A stretch of 64,000 nt of DNA from contig OX381708.1 in assembly GCA_947462335.1 (NCBI GenBank), positions 9,892,246-9,956,245 of the forward strand, in the 5' to 3' direction. A model generated the notes under the pieces. That model ran no database searches and was not told the DNA's origin. It saw only the letters and a program-made list of their open reading frames with translations. Positions 47,505-60,300 of the stretch are shown here, in pieces; positions within the stretch are counted from its first letter, which is position 1; each line of letters begins with the position of its first letter. The stretch is from Harmothoe impar. Its lineage: Eukaryota; Annelida; Polychaeta; Phyllodocida; Polynoidae. Position numbers and translations under genes: made by a program.

Positions 47505-48024
47505 AAGGCAGCACTGGCAGTGATTGGCTTAGGCGACTGTGGTGCATCATAACAACAAATTATAACGACAAATGTTACCTTTTAGCGAGATGCCACTCTG
47601 AAGGGTTTAGTTTATCTACAGCACTTGTATAGTGCATATAGAGGATTGATCCTGGAGTTCACCTTCGATATATTACAAAGAGACGATAAGAACAGTATAC
47701 GGCTCTCCAGTGTCTTTATCTTTATTGAGTTATTTATCATGGTTATATGTAAGGGCGGCATGGTATTTCAATGCACTACATATGTATACCTTTATAGTTA
47801 TGACGTATGAATGCAGCCCAGGGAGTGACTGCATGACCAGGGCTGCATTCATGCATCTCGAAGACAATGCACATATTATATGAGTAATAGCATGAATACA
47901 TTATGTTGATTTTTGAGGGTAAACTTACATCTAGTCTAGTAGAGTGTATACTTACATCTAGCCTAGAGAATACACTGTGTATTGTGTTCAATGATTAAGA
48001 ATTCACAAAAATATGTTTGACATC

Positions 48025-48030
48025 TTTATT
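48025..48030 (-). promoter_or_regulatory. Polyadenylation signal of MATE copy B
   Basis: TTTATT on the plus strand reads AATAAA on the gene strand, about 65 bp beyond the stop codon. Confidence 0.55.
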
Positions 48031-48094
48031 ATAATATTATGTACATTTTCTTTTAAATAATGCTCTCATAGACAGTAGGGTTATTGCAATGCAT

Positions 48095-48360
48095 TTAGAA
48101 TTGGGAAGGCAGAGTAAAAAGTTCTGTGACGTTATTAAATGTCATTGTTGAGTTGACAACTGCTGGTGAGTCTGTAGTAGTGCCAGTTTGTGTCACTAGG
48201 CGGATGATGAGTCCCGCTATAGGCAGCAGTATGAAGAAGGCGATGGTCACTGCACGTTTTACATACAGACTTTTAGAGATGTCAACAACATTAGTGACCT
48301 TTACAGACACGGACAGATCCCCACCTCGTACTGACACAGACAAGGAACCACCGAGCAGAG
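48095..48360 (-). CDS. MATE copy B last exon with internal LSVSV repeat
   Basis: Reads GGSLSVSVRGGDLSVSVKVT before the final helix and NSTMTFNNVTELFTLPSQF at the C-terminus. Copy A has one SLSVSG unit only (895-1136). The 24-nt difference keeps the frame. Confidence 0.85.
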
Positions 48361-51300
48361 CTGGAAAATTAATTTGCCATTATTAATTTTCATAATCGGG
48401 TCTTAAACCTAGTAAAGAAACCACATTTATAGGGTCATTCTGATGCATGAGTTATCCAATAAAGCTGCATTTATGCATCATGAATAATATGGAATAGTTT
48501 ATTAAAAGACTATGCAGCCCATAACCCTTTAATGGCGGATGTTGCTGAAATATAACATTTTGTGTCATGATGCACCAATGCAGCCCCCGTCAGTAACTCG
48601 CTGGTGCTGCATTGGTACATCATGCAGACCCTTCTGGAGTGTCTCAACTGGCAAGTTACTTGCCAGGACTACATTCATGTATCATGACGACCAAGGGCAT
48701 GATGCAATAAGGTATGATATCGTCCTTAAAGGGGCCGATCTCTGAGAGTGGAGGAGAGTGGATCATGTAGTTCATGTAGTAGTAGTGCTCTGCACGGATC
48801 ACTAGCCACCCCTGTTGTTATAATTACCTTGAACCAGTGGCCCCAGCCTGGTCAGGTGAAATTGGTAGGTGGACCATGAATCAGGCTTGACTTGGTATGA
48901 AACATTCTATAAAACCAGGATAAAGCTATCATGACCTCCTTAAATTAATCATTGAACTAGGCTTCTAGGGATACACAATGCAGAATGGAATCCTTGTGTA
49001 TTTAAGTGTTTATTTTTAACCGAATCCATGGGATGTGGTCTATTCAAGGGGTAGTATACCGGTTTCTATGGACACACAAGTGGTAGTCTAGACAGTTAGT
49101 ACACTGGTGGGTATCAATAGTATTGTATACTACCACTGGCATAGTCTAACTGCTGGTCACACCAGTGCAACTTATGTAGAGCAGTGGATTGCTTGAAGGG
49201 AACAACCAGCATCCTATTTCTTGGTTGCCTGAGCCATTATTTTTGGGGCACTTTGCTAGGGAATACTATTCTACAGGGCTGGGACATGCCTGGTTCTAAG
49301 GGATTGTGCTTGGGTGATTCTAAATTTAACTGAGGTGTTATATAAACTCAACGACCCTGCCAGAGGATTTTACGATTTGGTTTAAGAAGTCTTAGCCTTT
49401 AAATGGTTAATTATAGGGTTGATGTATGGACACTTACGTTTTTTCTCATCGTCCATGGATTGTGTGGCAAGCCGTTCCCTCCCATGGACTCTCTCCAAAG
49501 CCTAATAATCAAAAACACTATATAGTACATGCATTAAAATGACCTCTAGATTCACTTCATTCAAATATTGCTTGATACATCAGAAGAAATTTAATGCACA
49601 CATACCAATTTACGATGTACCGTAATACCTTGCGTATAAGCCACAGCTTGTACCCGAATCAGCCAGTTGGTGAGGGTGCGGCTTACACGCCAGTTTTTGC
49701 TACTATGTGCCTCTACATGGGTACCCATATTTTTGACCGTGTCGCCGTGTCGATTCTTAGCAAGTGGGCCGTGTCATTGGGTCAATTTTTATGTATATGT
49801 AGGGGCTAGGGTTATACGGGGTTTTATATGACGGGTTCTGCTGGATGCTGTTTTACGAACTCTGTCCGAACTCTTCAGTCCGACGGCAGGTGGCGACGCC
49901 TGCTTCGGGCTTGGGGTATGGACAGAGGTCGCTATGGGCTTCCGGTCTGCGTGTGCCCAGCATCTGATGGGACTCGTCGGTTACTCTGAGCCACGCTGGT
50001 GAAGAGACCCTGTGATCACTGCGGCTATATTAGCCTACTGACCCGTTCCGAACTCTATAGGGAGTTCGCACGACTAGAGCTTTGCCTGTCTAGGTTATTG
50101 AATAAACCTATTGATTCGCAACCTGTAACACTTGATCCGAACTGTGTTGACTTTGTTCTTTTACTTGATGCTATAACAATATCATAGAGGAGCAAAGTAT
50201 CGTTTATTACATATATAAGAATTTAGAGAAAGATGTCTGCAGGTCGATTTTTATCTTTTATTTTTCTGTGTCCGTCGATTTTTAAAACGGCCTAAAACAG
50301 CCGTGTCGCCGTGTCGCCCGTGTCGATTTTTACCCATGTAGAGGCACTACTATGGTACAGTGCCAAAAGTCACCATAATTTTTAGATCTCCAGTGCGGCT
50401 TATAGGATCGGCCCAAACTGGGAGTATGGCTTTTACGTTGGTTAGGCTTATATGCAAGGTTTTATGGTAAATATCAGGGAGTGATCATTTCTTATCAACA
50501 GGGGGGGGGGTTGGTTTGGGGGGGGGGCAAAAAAACTTGGACCCCTTGACCGGGGGGGGTGTAAAAAATGTGGACCCCTCTTGGGGGGGGTCAAAAAAAT
50601 TTAACCTGTTTTGGGCCAAAAAGCCCCCGCTTTACTATGCTTCAAAGGGCCCGCCCGCACCCCAATTTCAGACCCGTAGGGGGGGGGGGAAATTTCGACC
50701 CGTTGACCTGGGGGAAGAAAAAAATTTCGCACGCCCCGCGCGGAAAACCACCCCCCCCTGTTGTTAAAAAATGATCACTCCCTTACTACATGACAGGCAT
50801 CAGCTTTTAGATTCAAAATATATTTATTGCTTTAAAAGGTCTATGATATATAAACCTACCTCCTTCTCAAGCTTATCCCAGTTGAGTCCAAAATTGATGA
50901 TACAGAAATAAATTACAGCACAGATGAACAGTGACAACAAGAACCCGAGCCAGATCCCTTTGATCTGTAGAGATGTGAGGAGGGTGAGGGGGACGGCCAG
51001 GGGTAGCGCCACCATGTAGTAGGCAAAGAATATAATCATGGTTCCCCACTTCTGCTTGCCAGTTCCTCTGAAGACACCACGACCAATGACCTGCAAAGTG
51101 TTATGCACTAAAATCAATTGTTTCATTATGATATTGATATAATCATATTATTGACGCCTATTTTTCAAGTCATAGAAAATAGATGATTGCAAAGCGGCTT
51201 TAATGTTTTTTGATCTGTTGAGAGAGAAGCTGAACATTTTTATTACTTTATTTGAAATTGATATTTTAGCTGATCACTTGTTGAGCGCAAGTTATTAAAC

Positions 51301-54300
51301 CCAAGATTGATAGCAGGACATTCAAAGTCTAATCTCACAATGAACCGCTTTCTAAATGTTTTTATTCCATATTGTTAATTGAAACGAGTTGATACCACAA
51401 TTTAGCACTTTATGATAATGGTAGGGTCATCTGTCAATAATTAGCAGTGGATATTAACACTCTTATCATAAGATGACAGCCACTGTCATTTATTACCTAA
51501 ACTATTGTTCACGGTCAAATTACATGATTTCTTTTTGTAACATGTGATTAGGGAAATGGTAGATCTGTGGTGTAAACAGATTATAATGAATGAATAAGGT
51601 TATTCGTTTAATTTCTCCTTAACATTAGGCCACTCAAAAAAATAAAATGGTTTCTCATCACCGTGCGCATCATAAAAATCAGGTTTTGGGGGAAACTTTT
51701 TTTTTTTTGCCAAATTTTGATGAAAAAAAATCATCAAAAGGGACAAAACTGGTCATATTTGGTATTAAATTAAAGCTAATAATGCCAGCAATGCAGCGGT
51801 ATATAAATAACTTGCATTTTCCCCACTTTTAAAGATCAATCAATTCTTAACCCCAAAAAATGTAAATTTTGGCCAAAGAAACCCGTAAATTATCCTGTAC
51901 ATTTTGGCCTGCGAGTAAAAAAAAAAAAGAGAGAAAAAAAAGCCTCCCTCGTCAGATTTCTCAGACCTTGGTGATGAGAAACCACTTTTTTTTGAGTGGC
52001 CTTATCAACTCACGGATATTGCATCAAAGAATATGAAACCAGCAAGGAAGGGCATCAGTTGGGACACAAGGGCTATCACATCCCTGAAGAAAAGAAAACC
52101 GTTGGTTTCAGAATATGACATTGTCTTTTGGTAGGCTTGAGTGATGGTTGTGTTTTATTGGTAGAATAATGATATTTTCTGAAAAAACAACTACAAGTCA
52201 TTCATCAGACAACTGTGAAAAGTGATGTGTGCTTTATTATGTAATGACAAGGGTCCAATCAATTGGAAAAAAATATTACAATGTTTGTTTAAATGTTTAT
52301 TTGAAAAAATAATGTTGGAAAAAAATACATTTGTTGAATTGAGTTTGCATTCAATTCGAACGTCATTTCTTTGTGAAAAGGAGAATGGTGATTTAAGAAA
52401 AATAAAAGAACAAGTACTCACGCATCTCCTGTAAATATCTTTGGTAGTTCGTATCTACCGCCAATGAAGATAACGGCCCAGATCAGTGCGTTCACAGCTA
52501 CAAGGTTAGGAATTCATAATAATTCAGGGACAATCTATGGCAAAAGCCCCTTGCTAGTTTAAGAGGCAATTATAAAATTGAGGAAATCACTCTTTTACAT
52601 GTTAGGCTAAAAAAAAGAAGGTGTGTTTCAGGTTACAAAGTCTGAAAATCTAGGTAGGGTAGGCCGGATTTTCTATTGATTTTCTTTTACTGAAGAGTTC
52701 CCAAAAATTGACTTGCGAACTTCAGTGTCGACTTTTTAACACCGGCGTTGACTCTTGGACTATCAACTTGACTATGAAATAGCCCAAAAATTACTTTAAA
52801 TGTAAACATCTCTTTTTCAAAATTGGATAAAAAAAATATAAGATTGGCTCTGTTTTGCTAGGTAGGATGGGGTAACCTGAAACACACATTTTTAGTTATT
52901 TTGCCTTATACAACCTGTCTCAAACACAGCTCTCTTGGTCTTACCAACGACAAGTACCATAAATTCATGCGCGAATGGTGGAGCAGTGTATGCCATAGTT
53001 ATGTGTACAGCTGTATGCTATTTAGCATACTATGTCGTATGTTTCCTTAATAAAAAAAAATCTATGAAAACAACATAGACCCACCTGTGATGGTCATACC
53101 AACCCTAGCAGCGCAAAGTGCGGCTTCCTTCTGTGCCGATCCAAGAAACTGTCCAACCCGGATAGAGGTGGCTAGAGCAATCCCTGTGGGTACCTACAAG
53201 AAGGGGCAAACAATCATACTAGGAACTGATGCATCTTTATGTGCAATAACATAATTCTGAACATAATTATTTTCACTAATGAAAAGTATCCAGGAATTGA
53301 ATTGTGACCCCAGGGTTGACTTCAAAGTGGGCACAAAATCCAGTTCAATGTTAAATCAATGTAGAATGAACATAGAATCGATATTGACAACCAATTTTCA
53401 ATATTGATTATATACTCTGTGCCCACTGGATTATGTACCATTGAATCCTCTCTTACTACCCTCTCTTAACACCTCTTTTCATTGAAGCTGAAACATAGAA
53501 AGTACTGAAAGCTAACGTTGTGCACCAGTACCATATACACCCCCCCATAGACATGATGCCAATTTTCTGATATCATGAAAACCTGAAATAAACAATTTTC
53601 AATACTTACACCGAAAGCGAGACTATCAAGATTGAAGGTAACAGATTGTGCTCCAAGCTCTGTGTTTCCCATTGACCCGGCTAAGAGAATGGAAGCCTCA
53701 AAGGCCCACCACTCCAGACACGTCATCAGCATCCCGAACATACCCAGCAACGCGAGGACACCCCAGTCCAAAAGGCAATGCTGATTCCAGCCTGCAATAG
53801 TAAAATGGTGCTGAATAGGAGTTTAAGGGGTGGTAATAGCTGAAGAGTATACATCTGATGATTGGGACCAAAAAGTCAAAAATTACGATTTAAGGTGGGT
53901 CAATACCTTGGTGTAAAAGTAGCTAGATTTCCATGAGGTTTTCGCCATAAGACCATAATAGCATACACTTTCCAACAAAGCTGAGAAAATAGGAGGGTCC
54001 CGAGCTGTTTTCTGAGATATTCAAGCCTTAAGTCAGTGTTTCATATAATAGGAGTATATAGTGTTTTGCCACATATGTACATAAAATAGTATTGAAAAGT
54101 AGCTAAATATGTACATAACTCTCACAGGATCTAGGTTTTGATGTCTTCTCTCTAGAGAGTCCCTTTTGAACATGCGGTCCCGGGCATATTTCTATAGTTT
54201 TTGTCCAGTTGAAAATAGTTGAAAGGAAATAGAAATATACCAAGAGTAGTTATGTATGACTTCTGAATGAGAGCCACCACTACAGACTCGATAGAACAGT

Positions 54301-57300
54301 GGCAGAATGCATGCCTTCATATCCAAAGGTTGATGGTTCTCGCCCTGGTCAGGCAACATCTTTGTCCATTTTAGGACAATCTGATATAACTTGTTCCAAC
54401 ATTAGACAAAGGTCCCCTGGTGATCTATGGTCAAACTAGAGAATGTACCTGCGCAGAAAACTGCGCAGTGAACGAAAATGGCATCATATTGACCCACAAG
54501 ATAGGGTTGCATATTAAATGTCAGACCTCAACTCACCAGTCCAACACAGCTTGTACTCCTTCGAAAACCATGTGTAGATTAATGTCAAGATGCACATCAG
54601 GCCAAAAGTGGAGGCCTGGGCAATGGACGATCCACTTCAAAACAACAGCGTATACTCAATTTAGATTCAAATAAAGTAAGTCTGTTAAAGTTTAGACACA
54701 AGTATGTCAATATGCCCAGTCTACAGGCTGGTTAACTGTTACAAACAAAAACACACACGTTGTGAATGAAGTTACAATTATTGTTAATAACAAGAGAATG
54801 TATCATAATTTATAAGGCACATTATATCCTTTACTATGTGATACTCCCACTCCATGATATTATCCCTTGGAATATTTATTTCATGGAAATAACAATAATC
54901 TCATGAATCTAAAGAAATTTTAATCAAGAGTTATATCACCTACGTGATACCAAAGTTGAACTGGTAGAGCAGTAAGTATTGTAGTAGGGCGTGTACAGCG
55001 TGACCGATAAGATTAATGATAATATGTGGCGCCACTGCATTTTGACACTGGGTGAACTTTTTCAAAGCTGTCCATAGAAACAAGAACTGAAATATGAGGC
55101 AAAGTATTTAGAGAAAATGTTGTTTATTTCTGCCCTATAGATGGGAATCTATCCGAAGCTATGTTATATGAAAGTTAATTTCAAAGCAAATTAGCCGATG
55201 TCACAGGGTGTATATGCAGACCAAACACAATTTATGAAGTGTGCAAAAAGGCATTAGTCTATAGTCATTCTTATCTTAACTAGGGAATAAAGGAATGTGT
55301 AGCATCAGTGCGCAAAGCGGGCCTCCTCACAGACAAAAATAATTTTCTCATTTCAAGCAAATAAGATAAATAAACTTGCCTGGCAGACAAATGACTAGTT
55401 TTAAGAAAATAATTTTCTTATAACTGTTTTCAATAATACCCTACATCCTATGGCCCTGACGAAATTTCAATATGGATTAATTTCTGAAATGAAATAAACT
55501 TACAAACATGCCAGGCATAAAGTACAGCAGGTACTGAGCTGTCAACCTGAAATGTTAAAGTAAATCAGATGTTTGAAGAACGATATAACGATAACAAAAA
55601 AGAAGGTGTGTTTCAGGTAACCCGACTCTACCTAGCAAAACAGGGCCGACCCTAGAAATTTTTGTGTATTTTAAGTGCTTTTTGGGCTATTTCAGAGTCA
55701 AGTTGATAGTCCGCAAGTCAATGCCGTTGTTGGCGAGTCAGCGCTGAAGTTTGTCAGTCAATTTTTGGGTACTTTTCAGGCCATGGGATCAATCTGCCTT
55801 AATATAACAATTTTTGGGCTATTTCAGAGTCAATTTGATGGTCCAGGAGTCCACATCGTTGTCTGCTAGTCAGCGCTCAAGTTTGCAAGTTAATTTTTGG
55901 ATACTTTTCAGGCCAGAATTTATTTTTATTTTCTAAATCCGACCTACCCTACCTAAATTTTCAGACTATGTAACCTGAAACACCTATTTTTTTTTGGCCT
56001 AAGACTAGATGAAGTAGCATATCAAAAAGTCTACAACGTGTCAAAGCTCTAATTGTTTTATGACAAATTTAAGAAAGGAATTTACTGGATATCTGAATAT
56101 GTTTGGAAAATATGTGGTCGCTACAAAATTATCTACAGACTTTGGGGGTGACCATTTCAACATTGATATATTTATATATAACTTACTCGACCACATCCTC
56201 CTGTTGTCCCAGTGCTAGCAGGATGGGTTTGATGTTGAGATGTATGGCGTAGCACGGCATGAGCAATAATAGGTGAAGTATCAAACCTGTTAAAAACACA
56301 TTATCTTTCTCAGTACCTGCAGCATTTTCTTCTGTGATTCTTTAAATCAAATCCTTACAAAGAAAAGCATCATTTTCGAAGATAGGTATTTGAAAAAGTG
56401 TGAAAATAACCAATGATTGCTACATAATGTTTTAAACATCAATTTGACCAAATTACACATACCTAAACACAGCTACTGTTTCATAAACAAAATCCAAAAA
56501 AGCTTTTTACCATTATAGCAAGAAGAAATCTATTTGCACTTTTAGGCCAAAAAAAAAAAGTAGTTGTGTTCAGGTAACATGGCCCAAAAAAAAAAGGTAG
56601 GTAGGTCGATTTTTTTTTTTACCAAATTTTTTTAAGGATTTTGAGACAAAATTCCCCATCTTCCTATAATTTTCGGAAAAAATATATAAATTTCGGAAAA
56701 AATATATTTCAGTAAAAAAAAGTGTGTTTTTTTTGTAAAAAAAACCCACAAAAATGGCTTCCAAAAAAAAATTTAAAAAATCAAAAATTGGGCCAAAAAA
56801 ATAGGGTCACTAGGGATACCTGAACACAACTTTTTTTTGTTGGCCTTACTACTAGGTTCAGCTTACCTGCCTGCAGATAGTTCCCCAACATTTTGTAGTT
56901 GCGATTACCAAATGCCTGGGAGAACACCGTATCCAAACATGTTGCAAAACCAATTACGATGGAGTTCCCCAAAACATTGATGAGCTGAAATGTTATTGTT
57001 GCGTGAATATCATTATCTGCAGCTGACATGACATCGGACATGGCAGTGAATATGACAGTGAACATGACGGCAGATGTAACAGCGGACATGACAGCAGAAT
57101 TGACAGCAGAATTGACAGCAGACATGACAGCAGACTTGACAGCAGACATGACAGCAGGAAATGACAACAAACATGACAGTGGACATGACAGTGGACATGA
57201 CAGTGGACATGACAGTGGACATGACAGCGCACAGGACAGGACATATGACAGCACACATGACAGCACATATGACACTTGACAGCGTACATGACCGCAGACA

Positions 57301-60300
57301 TGACACTAGACAGCGGACATGACAGTGGATATGACAGCTGACATGACAGTTGACATGACCGAGGACAAGAGGAAGTGTAGCTATCAATCAATCAAACTCT
57401 GCATTGTTGCAATGATCTATATCCTTCTCAAAATAATCAGAGTTTGTACGTTATATGACTTGTTAATAGACATGCAAGAGCTAAGATTTAGATAACATCA
57501 TTCATAAGTATAATGGGTTCTTACAGTGTTAGACAGGGCTATAGCATCAAGTTCCAGCTTCCCAAGGTGACCCCCAAACATGACGGCTACAGGCTGGAAC
57601 AGGATCTGACTAAACTGGGTCAACATCTGAAAGTAATAAAGAATTTCGATAATAACTTTAATATCACAGTCTATTGTGGTGTACGCCAGGGGTTAGCCTA
57701 TCGGCATGAACTTGAAAAAGAGGGTCTTAACTGCAAGAGATCAAGCACATGTACAAAGAAATGGCAGGAAAAAATTAATGCAATTTTTAACACTTTATAT
57801 TACTTTATTTCAAGTTGGTTATAAATATATTTAAAAAAAACATTTTTACGCCTGCAAGTCTTAGAGGCCAGCCAGTATAACTAGAAAAATCTCTAAGAAA
57901 ATCCATATTTTTGAGTTTGTAAACGTGTATTTATTCATAGAATGATTTTCAAATACATCTTCATCAAAAAAGTATATGGATACAAATATATAAATATGGG
58001 TGACATTGCTTATAGGTTCAACATTGCACTTGTCCTTTATATATCTATTGTAGGCGTTTGTAGCCTTTATATGGTATAATTTCGGTAGTCTCTTATGACA
58101 CTGATTTATCGTTAGCACGATTGTTATTTCAAAGTGTTCACTGCAAACTCTTTTAGACCATAACTAGAAACAGTGCGGTCACTACATGATAGTTTCCTGG
58201 CGTTCATATCAAATGTCCAGCTAGCCATATAGGCTTCACAGGCGTCCAGTCCATTGTGTATGCAGTCAATACTCGGTACTCAACACACCGGAGTACTTGA
58301 GTGTCCATTATGCATCGTACATTATGCTTTGGCCAAAGAATTATAGGCGGACAATGTAGTTGGCCATTGTTTTTGTTTCCGACGCAAGTGAGAAGGGGAT
58401 CCACCCCCCCCCCACCTCCTCCTGGTTCCCCCCCTCCTGTACTAGATAATGAGATCCATTAATGCATGAATTAATATTGTTAAAGCTTAAGTTGCAATAT
58501 CATTTTAGGACTTTTGGAGTGCACACTATAATTCCACCCATTGAAAATAACTGTAAAAGGCTATACCTGTGTTCATGGGACCCATTTAATTGCCTCTTAT
58601 TGTCCAAGAATGATATTTTATTGTATCCCATCCTCCAAATATGATATTGCACTGCCATTTTCAACATATTTAAACGAAAATAAAAATATGGAAAAAAATC
58701 GGACCATGTCACTTTAAACCACTGTTTGGCTGTCAAATACTGTTATGTGGGAATATCACCAATGCTTACCAGTGCCCATGCTATTTTCATGGTGCCTTTG
58801 AATTCCCAGCAGTAACCAGTGGGAAATGCCCGCCTCATCCAACGCGGCCAACATGACTCTTGTATTGGTTGGCCCCTGCCTGATGGTACAAACAGCAGTA
58901 AACGTTAGACAATGTAGTAGGGCTGTCATTAACATTCGCTATATTGACATAGGTCAAAAAAAAGGTTTGTTTCAGGTCACCCGACCGACCCTATCAAAAC
59001 AGGGCCGACCCAACGTTTTTTTATGCAATTTTGAAAAAATGTCTGTATTTTTAACCATTTTTGGTCAATTTTAAGGTCCTCGGAGAGAGCGGCTAGTACT
59101 TTCACTTTTTTTTAAAAAAAGGTAAAAAAAAAAATCCGACCTACCGACCCTACATTTTCTGCCCATGTTACCTGAAACAAACCTTTTTTTTTTGGCCATA
59201 CCGCCATTATGTCAATATTTCAATATATCATATTGGCAATTTTGATATGTCAATATAATTATGTCAATATAATGTTTTATGAGAAATTATTCTATGCCAG
59301 TGGAGAAAACAAGGTATGCGCTTGTATCATGGTACCTGAATGGGTCAGCATCCAGTGAACCCTCAGACAGGCTTTCCTTCTCTATGTTCAATAAGGAGGG
59401 AGGAGGATAATGGACATAGTATTCTTAGTCTAAAGCTGGGGCCCCACTACCCGATTTTTTTGGTCAATTCTCACGATCCGATCATGCAGGTCTGTTCAGT
59501 TTGATCAGTTAAAAACAAAAGCTTTGTTCCTACATGTATGGTAATGAAATCGGCCTATTTGATCCATATGGAGAGTGTGACATGTAAATATTTACATCTC
59601 ACCATGGGTATATACTGTGTGATCAGGTATAAACATTGGCCTAGAGATCGCACCATTCAGATCAATAAAAATCAAACCTGTTTGATATAAGATCGGTAGA
59701 CAAAATTGGCCTGGGATACAAAATCGGGACTTCAATCAAGCCCTAAATCGTGCTATTTACCCTTGACAATTCTATTTTTCACTTGCTTATAAACATTAAC
59801 CATTATTTACAAACATAAAACTATGGCAGGGTCTACAGTGCATCCCTGCCTAAGGTATATAACTATTGTGGTATATAACTGAGTCAAATTCGTGAGAATA
59901 GCCCCGATCTGAGAAGAAAATCGGTTAGTGGAGCCCCACCTTAACAGTTGAGTTTATGGTCAGGGTAGTTATCATTTCGACCACTAGGTCATATTGCGAT
60001 CTCACAATATTTATGACTGGGAGTTTTGTGTATCATTTCAACTATTATTACGTGAACATTTTCAGTGAAAATAATCTAACTGGTTATTAAGGCAATTTTA
60101 GATGGACTTGATAGTTTAAATATTATATTGTAATACATTGATATATTGACTACTATATTTCGATAATCGTCATCGACATGAATTGGATGTCAATGACATC
60201 CCTACAATGTAGATACAATCTCGGTACCCATCCAGCAACAGTCCGATTGGAGCCTGGACAGGTACTTAGCCATATAAATTATGAGGGTGCTGGGGTTTAA

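Larger units (their letters stand above)
49618..50469. mobile_element. Family J element, host of a two-level nested insertion
   Basis: Left part 49618-49706 starts taccgtaataccttgcgta. The right part resumes at 50348 with tactatggtacagtgcc and ends aaggttttatggta. The two halves join to a normal family J element once 49707-50353 is removed. Lies in intron 13 of MATE B. Confidence 0.8.

Noticed and set aside
56993..57391. Cys/His- and Ser/Leu-rich frames as a secreted or metallothionein-like protein
   Set aside because: Pure translation of the 12-bp minisatellite in all frames; no start context or splice logic.
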